Positions 52,208 through 61,086 are shown, counted from the first letter of the stretch. The stretch: DNA of 64,000 nucleotides from CAZSSH01 sp964609825 (GCA_964609825.1 CAZSSH010000004.1:310001-374000); one strand, 5' to 3'. Numbers and translations: made by a program. Notes: a model not told the origin generated them from the sequence alone.

Positions 52208-54004
52208 TTGCGTAATAACATTTTTTTGTGGTCGTTGCTGCTGTTTCCGGTGATCGTTTTGGCCGGAGTGTTGTGGTTTTACCATCATTCGGCCAATTTG
52301 GAGAAAGTTTATCTCGCTCAAGTGTCGCAGGATTTGACCGTGCGCAGCCGGTTGTTGGCGCGCGAGTGCAGCGAAAAACTTAAAACCCAGGATTTTGCCG
52401 CGTTGCAGCAATTTTGCCATCAAGAGGCCGAGTTTGCCGGGACCCGGATTACCATCGTTGCCGAGAATGGCCGTGTGGTGGCCGACAGCGCCCGCGATGC
52501 CCGGACGATGGACAATCACGCCAACCGCCCCGAAATTTCGACGGTGCTGCGCAATCCCCCGGATGTGGTCAATCCGACTGTGAGCACGATCCGTCACAGC
52601 ACCACCTTGGGCGAGCGCTTGATGTATTGCGCGATGCCGATTAAAAGCGACGGCAAACTTTATGTCTTGCGCCTCGCATTTTCCATCCGCGACATTGATT
52701 TGGTGTTGCGGCAGTTTCGCTCCGATATGTTTTGGTCGGTGGTTTTTACCGCCTTGCTGACTTCGACTTTGGGGTATGCGGTATTTCGCACGGTGAGCCG
52801 CCCGGTGCGGCAATTGACCGAGTCGGCGACCATGATCGCCGCCGGCGATCTGGAGTGCAAACTTCCGGTGCCCGAGCGCGGGATGCTGCGCAAATTGGCC
52901 TTTTCGTTGAGCAACATGGCCGAGGAGCTCAAACACCGGATCAGTGAGATTTCCGGCCAAAAGGCCGAGAGCGACGCCATTTTTTCGGCCCTGACCGACG
53001 GGGTGATCGTACTGGATATGGAGGGCAAGGTCATCAGCATCAATCAGGCCGCCAAAAAGATTTTTAATCTCAAGGCTTCGGCGGTCGGGAGTGAAATTAA
53101 CTCGGTGGTGCGCAATGACAAATTTGCCGAATTTTTGGCAGATACCTTGCGTGAACGCAATGCCCTGGAGCGCGAATTCCGCTTTGAGAGCATGTCCGGC
53201 GTGCGCTTTTTGCGTCTCCGCAGCTCGGTAATCCATTGGGGCGACCGGCAGGATCATTTGCGTATCATGATTGTCATTTACGATTTTACCCAAATCCGGC
53301 AGCTGGAGAATTTCCGGCGCGACTTCATCGCCAACGTGTCGCATGAGATCAAAACGCCGCTTACCGTCATTCACGGCGCGGTGGAGGCTTTGCAGGACGG
53401 AGCGCTGGAGGATAAGAAAAATGCGACCAAATTTATGCAGATCATTGCCTTGCACGCTGAGCGGTTGAATACTTTGGTCAAAGATATTTTAAGTTTGTCC
53501 AAGCTGGAGAGCAAGAGTCTGGAGGACGCCCGCGACAATATGATCAAGGTCGATCTCTCGGCCATTGCCGAGTCGGCGATGGAGCTTGCCGCTGCCAACG
53601 CCGACGAGGCCAAAATCAGGCTTAAACTCAAGGTGGATAACGAATGCAAGGTCAAGGCCGACATCCAACTTTTAGAGCAGGCGGTGTTTAACTTGATCGA
53701 CAATGCCGTCCGTCACAGTGGCGAAGAAAAAGAGATCGAGGTCAGGATCAGCCGCGACGGTGACTTTGCGCGCATTGATGTCACGGATAGCGGCATCGGC
53801 ATCGCGCCCGAGCATCTGCCGCGGATCTTTGAGCGTTTTTACCGGGTAGACAGCGCCCGCAGCCGCAAAGCCGGGGGGACCGGCTTGGGTTTGGCGATTG
53901 TCAAACACGTGGCGCAGCTGCATAACGGCGTCGCCGAGGTGGTAAGCAAGCCCGGCTGCGGCAGTTGCTTTACCATCAAAATTCCCTGCAAAAAGCGCGA
54001 TTGA
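52208..54004 (+). CDS. PhoR-like sensor histidine kinase
   Basis: 598 residues, starting at TTG 52208 with AGGAT eight bases upstream. One membrane helix at the start (about 8-26), an extracytoplasmic sensor region (about 27-165), a second helix (about 175-195), then HAMP, PAS (from about 245; FSALTDGVIVLDMEGKVISI), HisKA with FIANVSHEIKTPLTV (His379 as phospho-acceptor), and the ATPase domain with NLIDNAVRHS, DSGIGIAPEHLPRIFERFYR and GGTGLGLAIVKHV. It should phosphorylate the regulator encoded just upstream. Confidence 0.92.
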   Translation: MRNNIFLWSLLLFPVIVLAGVLWFYHHSANLEKVYLAQVSQDLTVRSRLLARECSEKLKTQDFAALQQFCHQEAEFAGTRITIVAENGRVVADSARDARTMDNHANRPEISTVLRNPPDVVNPTVSTIRHSTTLGERLMYCAMPIKSDGKLYVLRLAFSIRDIDLVLRQFRSDMFWSVVFTALLTSTLGYAVFRTVSRPVRQLTESATMIAAGDLECKLPVPERGMLRKLAFSLSNMAEELKHRISEISGQKAESDAIFSALTDGVIVLDMEGKVISINQAAKKIFNLKASAVGSEINSVVRNDKFAEFLADTLRERNALEREFRFESMSGVRFLRLRSSVIHWGDRQDHLRIMIVIYDFTQIRQLENFRRDFIANVSHEIKTPLTVIHGAVEALQDGALEDKKNATKFMQIIALHAERLNTLVKDILSLSKLESKSLEDARDNMIKVDLSAIAESAMELAAANADEAKIRLKLKVDNECKVKADIQLLEQAVFNLIDNAVRHSGEEKEIEVRISRDGDFARIDVTDSGIGIAPEHLPRIFERFYRVDSARSRKAGGTGLGLAIVKHVAQLHNGVAEVVSKPGCGSCFTIKIPCKKRD

Positions 54005-54015
54005 GCTTCCTCTTG

Positions 54016-54040
54016 AGAGCCCATTGCGGGCTCTTACAAA
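54016..54040. terminator. Short convergent terminator
   Basis: AGAGCCC (54016-54022) pairs with GGGCTCT (54028-54034) with a 5-base loop. The T-tract is weak. It lies between the convergent histidine kinase and serine hydrolase genes. Confidence 0.5.
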
Positions 54041-55077
54041 TCTTTTAACGCTTCCATCACTTTGCCGCCGACATCGGCGGCATTGACCCGCGACTTGTTG
54101 ACGGCGACGGCGAGCTGCCGGTTTTTGTCGGCAAAAGCGTTGCTGCCGCCATAGCCGCCGTGGCCGAAGCACCCCGGTAAATTGGTGATATACCCGAGCG
54201 CAAAAAAGGTGCGTTTGTCCTCCGGGACATTGGGTTGATGGATGAGGGTGGTCAGATACTCGAGCTCCTCGGGCGTAAACCAGACATCGGTCAATAATGC
54301 ATTGTACAATCCTGCCAAAAAGCCGGTGCTCATAATTCCCGTAGAGGCGGGCAAGCAGGCCTGACGGATGATTGGCTTATTCATCCAGTACTCCAGCGGT
54401 TTGACACTGTCCGGGATGGCCAGCGCCATATAGGGGTCGGGCGCGGCGGCGGGCGGCGCGGCATTGGGGTCGGCGGGCGGCCCCGGGATGAGCGTCGTAA
54501 TCGGGAGCGTCAAAGCTTCATGCTCCGTCATTCCGCAATAGCAGTCACGGTTGCCGATTACCGGCGCCAAATATTTTTTTACCAGCTGGTTAAACGTGAG
54601 CCCGGTCATCCGGCGCAACGGCTCCATGGTGAGCCAGCTAAAGGTAATCGCGTGATAATGCGACTCGGTCCCCGGTTGCCACAAGGGGGCCAAGTCGGCG
54701 ACTTTGGCACACATCAAACCCCAGTCGGCAAAATCGCTCTCCTTGTCCACTGCGGGCAGCTGCGGCACCCCGGCGCTGTGAGTGAGCACATGGCGCATGC
54801 TGATCTTTTCCTTGCCCCGGATGCCGAATTCGGGCCACCAGACACTGATCGGGGTGTCATAATCGAGCTTGTACTCTTTGTAAACAAGATGTACGAGTGT
54901 CGCCGCCACCCCTTTGGTCGTGGAGAATACGGGGAAAAGCGTTCGTTTGCCGGTATTTCCGCCACTGGCGCAATCGGCAATCATTTTGCCGCGATGGTAA
55001 ACGGTGACTTGCAGCTCTTTTTCCAGACCGGAGGCGGTCAGATCGTCCAATATTTTTTGAATTTTGTCATTTATCAT
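54034..55077 (-). CDS. Serine hydrolase, beta-lactamase class C-like
   Basis: 347 residues from ATG 55077 with an AGGGGA ribosome site; the longer frame to 55134 lacks one. The SxxK motif STTKG (near residue 52) and MRHVLTHSAGVPQL are typical of the EstB/class C beta-lactamase/DD-peptidase superfamily. YHAITFSWL supplies the second motif Tyr, and CFGHGGYGGSNAF replaces the KTG triad with HGG. No signal peptide is seen, so an intracellular esterase is more likely than a penicillin-hydrolysing enzyme. Confidence 0.85.
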   Translation of the reverse strand: MINDKIQKILDDLTASGLEKELQVTVYHRGKMIADCASGGNTGKRTLFPVFSTTKGVAATLVHLVYKEYKLDYDTPISVWWPEFGIRGKEKISMRHVLTHSAGVPQLPAVDKESDFADWGLMCAKVADLAPLWQPGTESHYHAITFSWLTMEPLRRMTGLTFNQLVKKYLAPVIGNRDCYCGMTEHEALTLPITTLIPGPPADPNAAPPAAAPDPYMALAIPDSVKPLEYWMNKPIIRQACLPASTGIMSTGFLAGLYNALLTDVWFTPEELEYLTTLIHQPNVPEDKRTFFALGYITNLPGCFGHGGYGGSNAFADKNRQLAVAVNKSRVNAADVGGKVMEALKDL

Positions 55078-55163
55078 GATTTTCCCCTGGCGCTTGTCGG
55101 CGGCCGGAGGCAGCAGCGGTCGGTCGTCATGCAAGTATTTTGATCTATGGTCAATAATATAAC

Positions 55164-55192
55164 TTGAAAAATGCGATAATCAATGGTATAGT
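55164..55192 (+). promoter_or_regulatory. Promoter of trpB
   Basis: TTGAAA at 55164-55169 and TATAGT at 55187-55192, spaced by 17 bases, 40 bases before the start. Confidence 0.6.
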
Positions 55193-55231
55193 TAGCAAAA
55201 TTAACTTTTATTTTTGGGGAGAATAAATAAG

Positions 55232-56461
55232 ATGGATTACGCAAGATATTTCCGGGATTATCCTGATGCCAAGGGCATGTACGGCAACCATGGCGGGGCC
55301 CAGCTGCCGCCGCAATTGATTGAGCCCTTTAAAGAGATTGCCGAGGCCTATCAGTCGATTTGTCACTCCGCCCAGTTTATCAACGAGTTGCGGCGTATCC
55401 GCCGCGAATTTCAAGGCCGCCCGACGCCGGTCTATCACTGTGACCGCCTGTCGCGCAAGCTGGGCAATTGCCAAATTTACCTCAAGCGCGAGGACCTCAA
55501 TCACACCGGTGCCCACAAGCTCAACCACTGCATGGGCGAGGGGCTCTTGGCCAAATTTCTCGGCAAAAAGCGGCTGATCGCCGAAACCGGCGCCGGGCAG
55601 CACGGAGTGGCGCTCGCCACCGCCGCCGCGTACTTCGGGATGGAGTGCGAAATTCACATGGGCGAAGTTGACATTGCCAAACAGGCCCCCAACGTGACGC
55701 GGATGAAAATTTTGGGCGCCAAAGTCGTCCCGGTGAGCCACGGACTTAAGACGCTCAAAGAGGCGGTCGATTCGGCCTTTGAGTCCTACCTCAAAAATTA
55801 CAAAGACTCGATTTACTGCATCGGCTCTGCTTTGGGCCCGCACCCGTTCCCCCTGATGGTCCGCGATTTTCAGATGTGCATCGGCCTTGAAGCAAGAGAG
55901 CAATTTTTGGACATGACCGGGATGCTTCCTGATATCGTCGCCGCTTGCGTCGGCGGCGGCAGCAACGCGGCGGGGATGTTTACCGCCTTTTTGGCCGACT
56001 CCGGCGTCGATATCTACGGCGTCGAGCCCCTCGGCACCGGCTCGGCTCTCGGCCAGCACGCGGCGACGCTCACCTACGGCGTCCCCGGGAGCATGCACGG
56101 TTTCAGCAGCTATGTCCTCAAGGGCAATGACGGCGAACCCGCCCCAGTCTATTCGATTGCGAGCGGCCTCGACTACCCGTCGGTGGGCCCCGAGCACGCT
56201 TTTTGGAAAGACATCAACCGTGTCAAGTACGAAACCGCCACCGACGAGGAAGCGGTAGACGCCTTCTTTAAGCTCTCGCGCTACGAGGGGATCATCCCCG
56301 CCCTGGAGAGCTCGCACGCGATCGCCTTTGCCATCCGCAAGGCCAAAGAAATGAGCTCGGGCTCGATTTTGGTCAATTGCAGCGGCCGCGGCGACAAAGA
56401 CATTGACTACGTGGTCGAGCACTACGGCTACGGCGAAAAGTATAAATTTCCCAACGATTGA
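55232..56461 (+). CDS. trpB: Tryptophan synthase beta chain
   Basis: 409 residues from ATG 55232 (GGGGAG upstream; a TTG at 55214 is rejected because it lies in the ribosome site). It joins indole and serine using PLP. GRPTPVYHCDRLSRKLG, LKREDLNHTGAHKLNHCMGE (PLP Lys), AETGAGQHGVALATAAAYFG, CVGGGSNAAGMF and the late LVNCSGRGDKD are canonical TrpB1 signatures. No trpA or other trp gene adjoins it; the gene has its own promoter and terminator. Confidence 0.95.
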   Translation: MDYARYFRDYPDAKGMYGNHGGAQLPPQLIEPFKEIAEAYQSICHSAQFINELRRIRREFQGRPTPVYHCDRLSRKLGNCQIYLKREDLNHTGAHKLNHCMGEGLLAKFLGKKRLIAETGAGQHGVALATAAAYFGMECEIHMGEVDIAKQAPNVTRMKILGAKVVPVSHGLKTLKEAVDSAFESYLKNYKDSIYCIGSALGPHPFPLMVRDFQMCIGLEAREQFLDMTGMLPDIVAACVGGGSNAAGMFTAFLADSGVDIYGVEPLGTGSALGQHAATLTYGVPGSMHGFSSYVLKGNDGEPAPVYSIASGLDYPSVGPEHAFWKDINRVKYETATDEEAVDAFFKLSRYEGIIPALESSHAIAFAIRKAKEMSSGSILVNCSGRGDKDIDYVVEHYGYGEKYKFPND

Positions 56462-56485
56462 GCTTTGAGCTCTTGTATTTGAGCT

Positions 56486-56517
56486 GGCCGGAGTATATAT
56501 TATATTCCGGCCTTTTT
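56486..56517 (+). terminator. Terminator of trpB
   Basis: GGCCGGA (56486-56492) pairs with TCCGGCC (56506-56512), with an AT-rich loop that can extend the stem, followed by TTTTT. It separates trpB from the tRNA gene. Confidence 0.88.
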
Positions 56518-56519
56518 AT

Positions 56520-56596
56520 CGGGGTGTAGCGCAGTGGCTTAGCGCGTTTGGTTTGGGACCAAAAAGTCGTGAGTTCGATCCTCACCACCCCGACCA
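56520..56596 (+). tRNA. tRNA-Pro (anticodon UGG)
   Basis: Complete cloverleaf: acceptor CGGGGTG / CACCCCG, D arm GCGC...GCGC, anticodon stem TTTGG / CCAAA with loop TTTGGGA (anticodon TGG), variable AAGTC, T arm GTGAG-TTCGATC-CTCAC, then discriminator A and encoded CCA. The C1-G72 pair is typical of bacterial tRNA-Pro. Its last 19 bases are the beginning of a long direct repeat. Confidence 0.95.
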
Positions 56597-56731
56597 TTTT
56601 TTTGCTTTGTTGCGCGGGAAATCTCTTGCCTTGCCCGTCGTCGTTTCTCGGTCACATATTTAGATATGCTCCCTCGCGCCTCCTTGGCAAAACGCGACCT
56701 TTCCGCGCGCGGCTGCGCAAAAATCTGCGGC
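56578..56731 (+). repeat. Left copy of the 154-bp direct repeat (attL-like)
   Basis: It starts at ATCCTCACCACCCC within the tRNA-Pro T arm and continues through the tRNA 3' end and about 135 bases of flanking DNA to CTGCGGC. It matches 60269-60423 with only one T-run length change and three base substitutions that I can see. Confidence 0.9.
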
Positions 56732-56833
56732 AAAAAAACGTGGAATGTGCATCATGTTTGATTTTTATAGCAAGCGTTGCGTGTATTGATTGTTACTTTA
56801 GTTTAACCTACTATTATGGACATTTCTTAAATA

Positions 56834-58876
56834 TCAAATCTCTGGGATACCGATTTTTTTCAAGTACTCGTAAGTTCCATTATAGAACTTTGGTAATCGG
56901 GTGGCATCATCGGGATTTCCTTCTGGGATGCAAAGAACCATACCTTGGCGCGCTCTGGTCAATAAAACGCGATATGCGTTGATTTGATAAGCTCGTCGTT
57001 CTTGGGAATTGACATTCTGCCATTTGTTGCCTTTAAAAGAATAGTTTCCCCAAGTGGAATGTTGCCAGCGTAAGTCCCCATCCCAGACCAGACAAGTCCA
57101 GTCGAGCTCCAAGCCTTGGACATCAAACTCAGAAGCCGCATCTTCCAAAAATTGCGAAGAGCGAATATCTGTGACGTCATCTAAGAACCAATGGACCGTA
57201 TCCGGCTTACAGCGCACGTCGATCGCCAACGGGCGCAATCGTTGTGCCTGTGAGGACACTACCATCCCATAGCGCTCCGTTCCACGTTTGTGCTGACGAA
57301 GCCACTTTTTTGCCTTATCCAGCGAACGGGTGATAACAATGGGATATTTCCCAACTAATGTGCTAAAAAGCTCTCTTGCTTTTGCTTCGTTGCCTTTCAA
57401 TAGAAAATGGACAAAGTTTGACAATTGTTCTGCCCGGAAAGAGCGCATGGAAACCGCCAAGTGAAGGTCTTGGCTTCTTTCGATGCGGGGATTGACCTTT
57501 AATAGATTTTCCAGTTCGCCTTCCGCATATTCTTTTTCAGTCAATTGATCGGAAATAAAAACATTCCATGACGGGAACTTCGTATTGATCGCACGCAACC
57601 ATTCCCCGATTCCGGCTTCCCCGGTATTGATCTCTTGCCCGCCGCCGACCAAACAAACGATCACGGACCAGTCTTGGCGTAGATTCAATGACCAAATCAA
57701 GAACTCCGGCTCGGACATCGGGAAATCTGGGATATTTTGTTTGCGTTTCAACCAGTTTGCCAATTGCTGTTTGGTCCATGCTCGCTGTGCTTCGTCAAAA
57801 ATCGCCACATGTTCTACTTCAGCGTAGCCGTCTTCTCTGTGCTTTTTCATCTTAATTGGGTCGATTTCAAGGATGCCGTCACAAATTGGGCGCTTTAGTT
57901 TCGTTAAGGTCTCATTGCGATAGTGGTGGACGATCTGAATAAATGATTTGACATCACGTCTGGCGGTACTGAGGTTGTATCGTACTCCGGGATTGCGCTC
58001 TTCTTCCTGACGCTTTTTGTCGCGTGCTAGAGCTTCACTCAAAACCGAAACCAGTGGTTGATTGCCGGATAAATAAACCGCCAGACTCTTCTTTTGAAAT
58101 TGCCGGACCGCAATATTGAGACCGATCAATGTTTTTCCCGCGCCGGGAACGCCGGTCACAAAGCAAATCGACTTTTCATGGTTGGCTTGAGAGTGCTCAA
58201 TCACTCGCATGACAAAATCGCTGGTGCGCTTCAAGTTTTCCCCGGTAGCTTCCGAGCGAGTAATCTCCTCAACAGAGTGATTGAGATACAGCGAACTCGC
58301 GGCTTGAATAATGGTTGGCGTCGGCATATAGCGACTGTACGCCCATTGGCTCAAATCTGCGTTGTTTGCGTGTCCCTGTGCGAGTTTCGCAATCACCCCA
58401 GCTAGTCCATCCGCATTGCAAAGGATGGGCTCAAAAACCTGATCGTCATAAAGACTCAATTCCTGAACGGTCGATGAATCTGGGGCATCAGTAGCGACCA
58501 AGATTGGAGCGATGGTCAAATCTCGACTCGCTTCATGAAAATTTTTAAGGTCCAATGCATAATCCCAAACCTGTTCCAAATCCTGTCGATGATAAGCTTC
58601 GGCTCCAACTTTGAACTCCAATACAAAAACAATACCTTTGAGTAATAACGTAACATCGATGCGTTTACCAAGGCGGGGGATGGAATATTCAAATAAAATC
58701 TGACCTTCGGTTTCGGTCGTTAGAAGCTTTTTTAAGAGCTTAATCTCGTATTTCCAAGCGTCTCGCTGGAGATCAACTAGATCAAACGAATTTTCCGTTG
58801 CCAAAGCCCCGAGAATCTCATTCTCGGAAGCGGCAAGAAAATTGGTTATGCGGTCTGCGTAAAAAAATCGATTCAT
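56834..58876 (-). CDS. PD-(D/E)xK nuclease-like plus DUF2075 helicase protein
   Basis: 680 residues. The N-terminal part shows a restriction-nuclease-like pattern: Glu63, Asp74 in KRIDVTLLL and Glu87-x-Lys89 in FVLEFKVG. A superfamily 1 helicase of the DUF2075/Schlafen-type follows: Walker A TGVPGAGKT (241-249), Walker B HVAIFDEAQRAW (Asp361-Glu362), LVGGGQEIN, VQGLELDWTCLVWDGDL and motif VI YRVLLTRARQGMVLCIP. It probably cuts or remodels nucleic acid using ATP, and its place in a tRNA island suggests antiviral defence (inference). The NERD gene is 25 bases upstream in the same direction. Confidence 0.82.
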   Translation of the reverse strand: MNRFFYADRITNFLAASENEILGALATENSFDLVDLQRDAWKYEIKLLKKLLTTETEGQILFEYSIPRLGKRIDVTLLLKGIVFVLEFKVGAEAYHRQDLEQVWDYALDLKNFHEASRDLTIAPILVATDAPDSSTVQELSLYDDQVFEPILCNADGLAGVIAKLAQGHANNADLSQWAYSRYMPTPTIIQAASSLYLNHSVEEITRSEATGENLKRTSDFVMRVIEHSQANHEKSICFVTGVPGAGKTLIGLNIAVRQFQKKSLAVYLSGNQPLVSVLSEALARDKKRQEEERNPGVRYNLSTARRDVKSFIQIVHHYRNETLTKLKRPICDGILEIDPIKMKKHREDGYAEVEHVAIFDEAQRAWTKQQLANWLKRKQNIPDFPMSEPEFLIWSLNLRQDWSVIVCLVGGGQEINTGEAGIGEWLRAINTKFPSWNVFISDQLTEKEYAEGELENLLKVNPRIERSQDLHLAVSMRSFRAEQLSNFVHFLLKGNEAKARELFSTLVGKYPIVITRSLDKAKKWLRQHKRGTERYGMVVSSQAQRLRPLAIDVRCKPDTVHWFLDDVTDIRSSQFLEDAASEFDVQGLELDWTCLVWDGDLRWQHSTWGNYSFKGNKWQNVNSQERRAYQINAYRVLLTRARQGMVLCIPEGNPDDATRLPKFYNGTYEYLKKIGIPEI

Positions 58877-58901
58877 ATATTAAATTTCTTTCACTCGATG
58901 T

Positions 58902-59666
58902 TTATTCGTTTGCAGTTCCGCGGCACTTGGGATAGTTGGAGCACCCCCAGAAATAGTTTCCGGCATTGGCTCCACTTTTTGCCTGCCGCCGAATCATGCT
59001 TGCGCCGCATTTGGGGCAACTTGGCTCTACCGGCTGTTCTTTTGACTCGATAATCTCTTTGACATGATTTACGTGAGCTTTTTTATTTTGAAAGGTATTT
59101 CCGATCCGGCCGGAAAGAATGTTTTCTTGAATTGTTTCAAGCTCATTTTGATGAAATTGCTCCGCAGAAAAGGACTTGATAAAGCTGATTACGCTGACTC
59201 CGTCGGTAACCAACGACTGGGGGAGTTTATCGCGTGTTTTGATTTGGCAATCACCGAGTAATACGATGATATGTGTAAAACACTCTTTGGGTAATCCGGT
59301 CAAGTCTGCCAAGCACATAATGTGCTTATAGTTTTGGCGAAACGGATTCTGAAATTGATTTTTGCATTTGAATATCTGCTGGGTCCAGTTTTCGGATTTT
59401 TGATCGCCAAAGATCCAGCCTTTCATGTTCTTGGTCTCGATGACAAAAATACCGAATGGCGAAAGTACAATATGATCAATTTGCGTGGTACCTTCGGCAT
59501 TATCTGGAATCATGACATTATTCAAAATTCGGTAGGTATTTTTATCCAAACCAAACTTCAAGCAGAGCGCGACGACCCATTCCCCTAATTTGCCTTTGAC
59601 TGCCGGTTGCTTGAATATCCATGCAATCAGCAATATAGTTCCAAGTAATACAAAAAGTTTTACCAT
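58902..59666 (-). CDS. NERD nuclease-related protein with C-terminal zinc ribbon
   Basis: 254 residues. One N-terminal membrane helix (about 2-18) is followed by a NERD domain: KGKLGEWVV, TQIDHIVLSPFGIFVIETKN (Asp64, Glu77-x-Lys79, the PD-(D/E)xK-like core) and WIFGD. The C-terminus is a topoisomerase-type four-cysteine zinc ribbon, CPKCGASMIRR...WGCSNYPKCRG. It probably binds or cleaves DNA at the membrane. It is the first gene of the two-gene island unit, with a weak AAGGGA ribosome site. Confidence 0.83.
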   Translation of the reverse strand: MVKLFVLLGTILLIAWIFKQPAVKGKLGEWVVALCLKFGLDKNTYRILNNVMIPDNAEGTTQIDHIVLSPFGIFVIETKNMKGWIFGDQKSENWTQQIFKCKNQFQNPFRQNYKHIMCLADLTGLPKECFTHIIVLLGDCQIKTRDKLPQSLVTDGVSVISFIKSFSAEQFHQNELETIQENILSGRIGNTFQNKKAHVNHVKEIIESKEQPVEPSCPKCGASMIRRQAKSGANAGNYFWGCSNYPKCRGTANE

Positions 59667-60268
59667 AAATAAGTAAAATCCCTTAAAATACGTAATGTTC
59701 CTTCAAATACGTTTCAGCAACCGTTCAGCATAAAGATATCACTGATATTATTAAATGCAAATGGAAATATAATTTGAGTGTTGTCTTTCATTCTATAAAT
59801 GTACCCGATCGGTGATAAAATCAAGTGACATTTGTAAAATAATCCCGAAAGGGGGTGATTTTGAATAACTTTTTGTTTTGAACGTTTTACCTTATCCTTG
59901 TTCCTAGCTGTTTATAAGTATTGGAATTTGGGGTATGTATGATGTATTCTGCATATTATTGATGGCAAAATAGGCAGAATCCGAAAGGAATAGGCAGAAT
60001 GCTTTTGAATACTGGAAATCCATATTTAGCCATTTGGAGTGTGATTTGGACAAAATTGTCCTCGGGGTTTGGGGCGGTTATGACGGCAAATGGGGATAAA
60101 AAGCGTGTCACAATTTGAATTTTTGTATTTCTCTGGTATATTAGGAATTACGTTTTTTTTATCAAAAATTGAGTCACAAAACGTGACACAAAACGCGTAC
60201 CCTGTTGTGGGTCATTTTTGCTAATGTAAGTTGTTTGTAAATAGTTGATTATGTAAAGTGTGGTCGGA
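59667..60268. other. Non-coding AT-rich part of the island with short repeats
   Basis: No convincing gene. AATAGGCAGAAT is directly repeated at 59969-59980 and 59989-60000, with an inverted partial copy ATTCTGC at 59946-59952. GTGTCAC (60105-60111) and GTGACAC (60183-60189) form a distant inverted pair, and GTCAC-AAAAC-GTGAC makes a small hairpin at 60173-60187. These could be protein-binding arms near the right junction. Confidence 0.5.
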
Positions 60269-60423
60269 ATCCTCACCACCCCGACCATTTTTTTTGCTTT
60301 GCCGCGCGGGAAATCTCTTGCCTTGCCCGTCGTCGTTCCTCGGTCACATATTTAGATATGCTCCCTCGCGCCTCCTTGGCAAAACGCGACCTTTCCGCGC
60401 GCGGCTGCGCAAAAATCTGCGGC
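60269..60423 (+). repeat. Right copy of the 154-bp direct repeat (attR-like)
   Basis: 155 bases nearly identical to 56578-56731, beginning with the last 19 bases of tRNA-Pro including CCA but without the rest of the tRNA. This is the arrangement expected for the displaced tRNA end after integration. Confidence 0.9.
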
Positions 60424-60588
60424 GGCAAAAGTTGAAGTGGTTTTGCTTGTGAATGACTATATTATGCATCGATGAGAGACTTTAGTTTTACGCTATTCTC
60501 GGTTTTTATATTTTATATTTTAAAACATGCTCAGATTTTGTCTCTAGTTCTAATATTTTTTTATTGTCTTGAAAATCATTATTTAGCA
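60424..60588. other. AT-rich spacer between the right repeat and the next gene
   Basis: I see no supported gene or RNA. A plus-strand frame from 60472 overlaps the real leftward gene and is not supported. Confidence 0.45.
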
Positions 60589-61086
60589 TTATTTTGTCGA
60601 AGACAGCAAAAAGGCTGCGGTCAATGGCAAGGCTATGGTCAGCAGCAACTCGGCGGCCACGCCAAAAGCCAATTTTACGGTGGAAATCGGGAAGTCTCCC
60701 TTGCGTACCGTCGGCAGATAAGCGGTGAGAATGGTGGCGCCGGCGATGCCGAGGCTTGGGAAAAATATCATGCCGATTTGCCATATCCCATGGTTAAAAA
60801 TATCATTTAGCAAACAAACAGTCCATACTGTTTGCAGTAAGAGCGAGGCAACAGGGACAATTATCTGCGGCACAAATATTTGTCGTTGAAAAAGATAAAG
60901 CGCCGGTAATGTCGGTACGCTGCAGAACAGTAAACTAAACGTCAACGCCCAGCGAATCGTATCCGCAACATCTTCGCGCGGCTCCTGAGTGATGCGCTGC
61001 CAAATCATTGTGACAATGATGGTGACAATGCAACTCAAAATAAGGTAGCCGGTAATTTCAACTGCAACCGGTATTTTTTTGTTCAT
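60589..61086 (-). CDS. Small multi-pass membrane protein, paralogue 1
   Basis: 165 residues with about five hydrophobic helices and little else. It aligns by eye with the adjacent upstream gene: both have a Glu/Pro-rich loop after helix 1, then LLFC...YLFQxQ and a final hydrophobic pair. AAGGTC lies upstream of the start. I do not recognise the family. Confidence 0.68.
   Translation of the reverse strand: MNKKIPVAVEITGYLILSCIVTIIVTMIWQRITQEPREDVADTIRWALTFSLLFCSVPTLPALYLFQRQIFVPQIIVPVASLLLQTVWTVCLLNDIFNHGIWQIGMIFFPSLGIAGATILTAYLPTVRKGDFPISTVKLAFGVAAELLLTIALPLTAAFLLSSTK

Larger units (their letters stand above)
56578..60423. mobile_element. Putative tRNA-Pro-inserted genomic island without an integrase
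   Basis: 3.8 kb bounded by the direct repeats, beginning exactly in a tRNA 3' end, the standard target of tyrosine-integrase elements. The interior is visibly AT-richer than the flanking genes and holds only a nuclease-helicase and a NERD protein. No integrase, transposase or excisionase frame is present, so it would be a non-autonomous or decayed element. A plain duplication of a tRNA-downstream repeat is the alternative. Confidence 0.6.

Noticed and set aside
55208..56422. 404-codon frame opposite trpB
   Set aside because: Antisense shadow of an unmistakable TrpB.
56548..56982. Short frame shared by both repeat copies (also 60258-60452)
   Set aside because: The shared peptide exists only because the DNA repeat is nearly identical. 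It starts inside the tRNA, and there is no ribosome site.
60472..60810. 112-codon plus-strand frame right of the island
   Set aside because: It overlaps the better supported leftward membrane protein gene and has no membrane or domain logic of its own.
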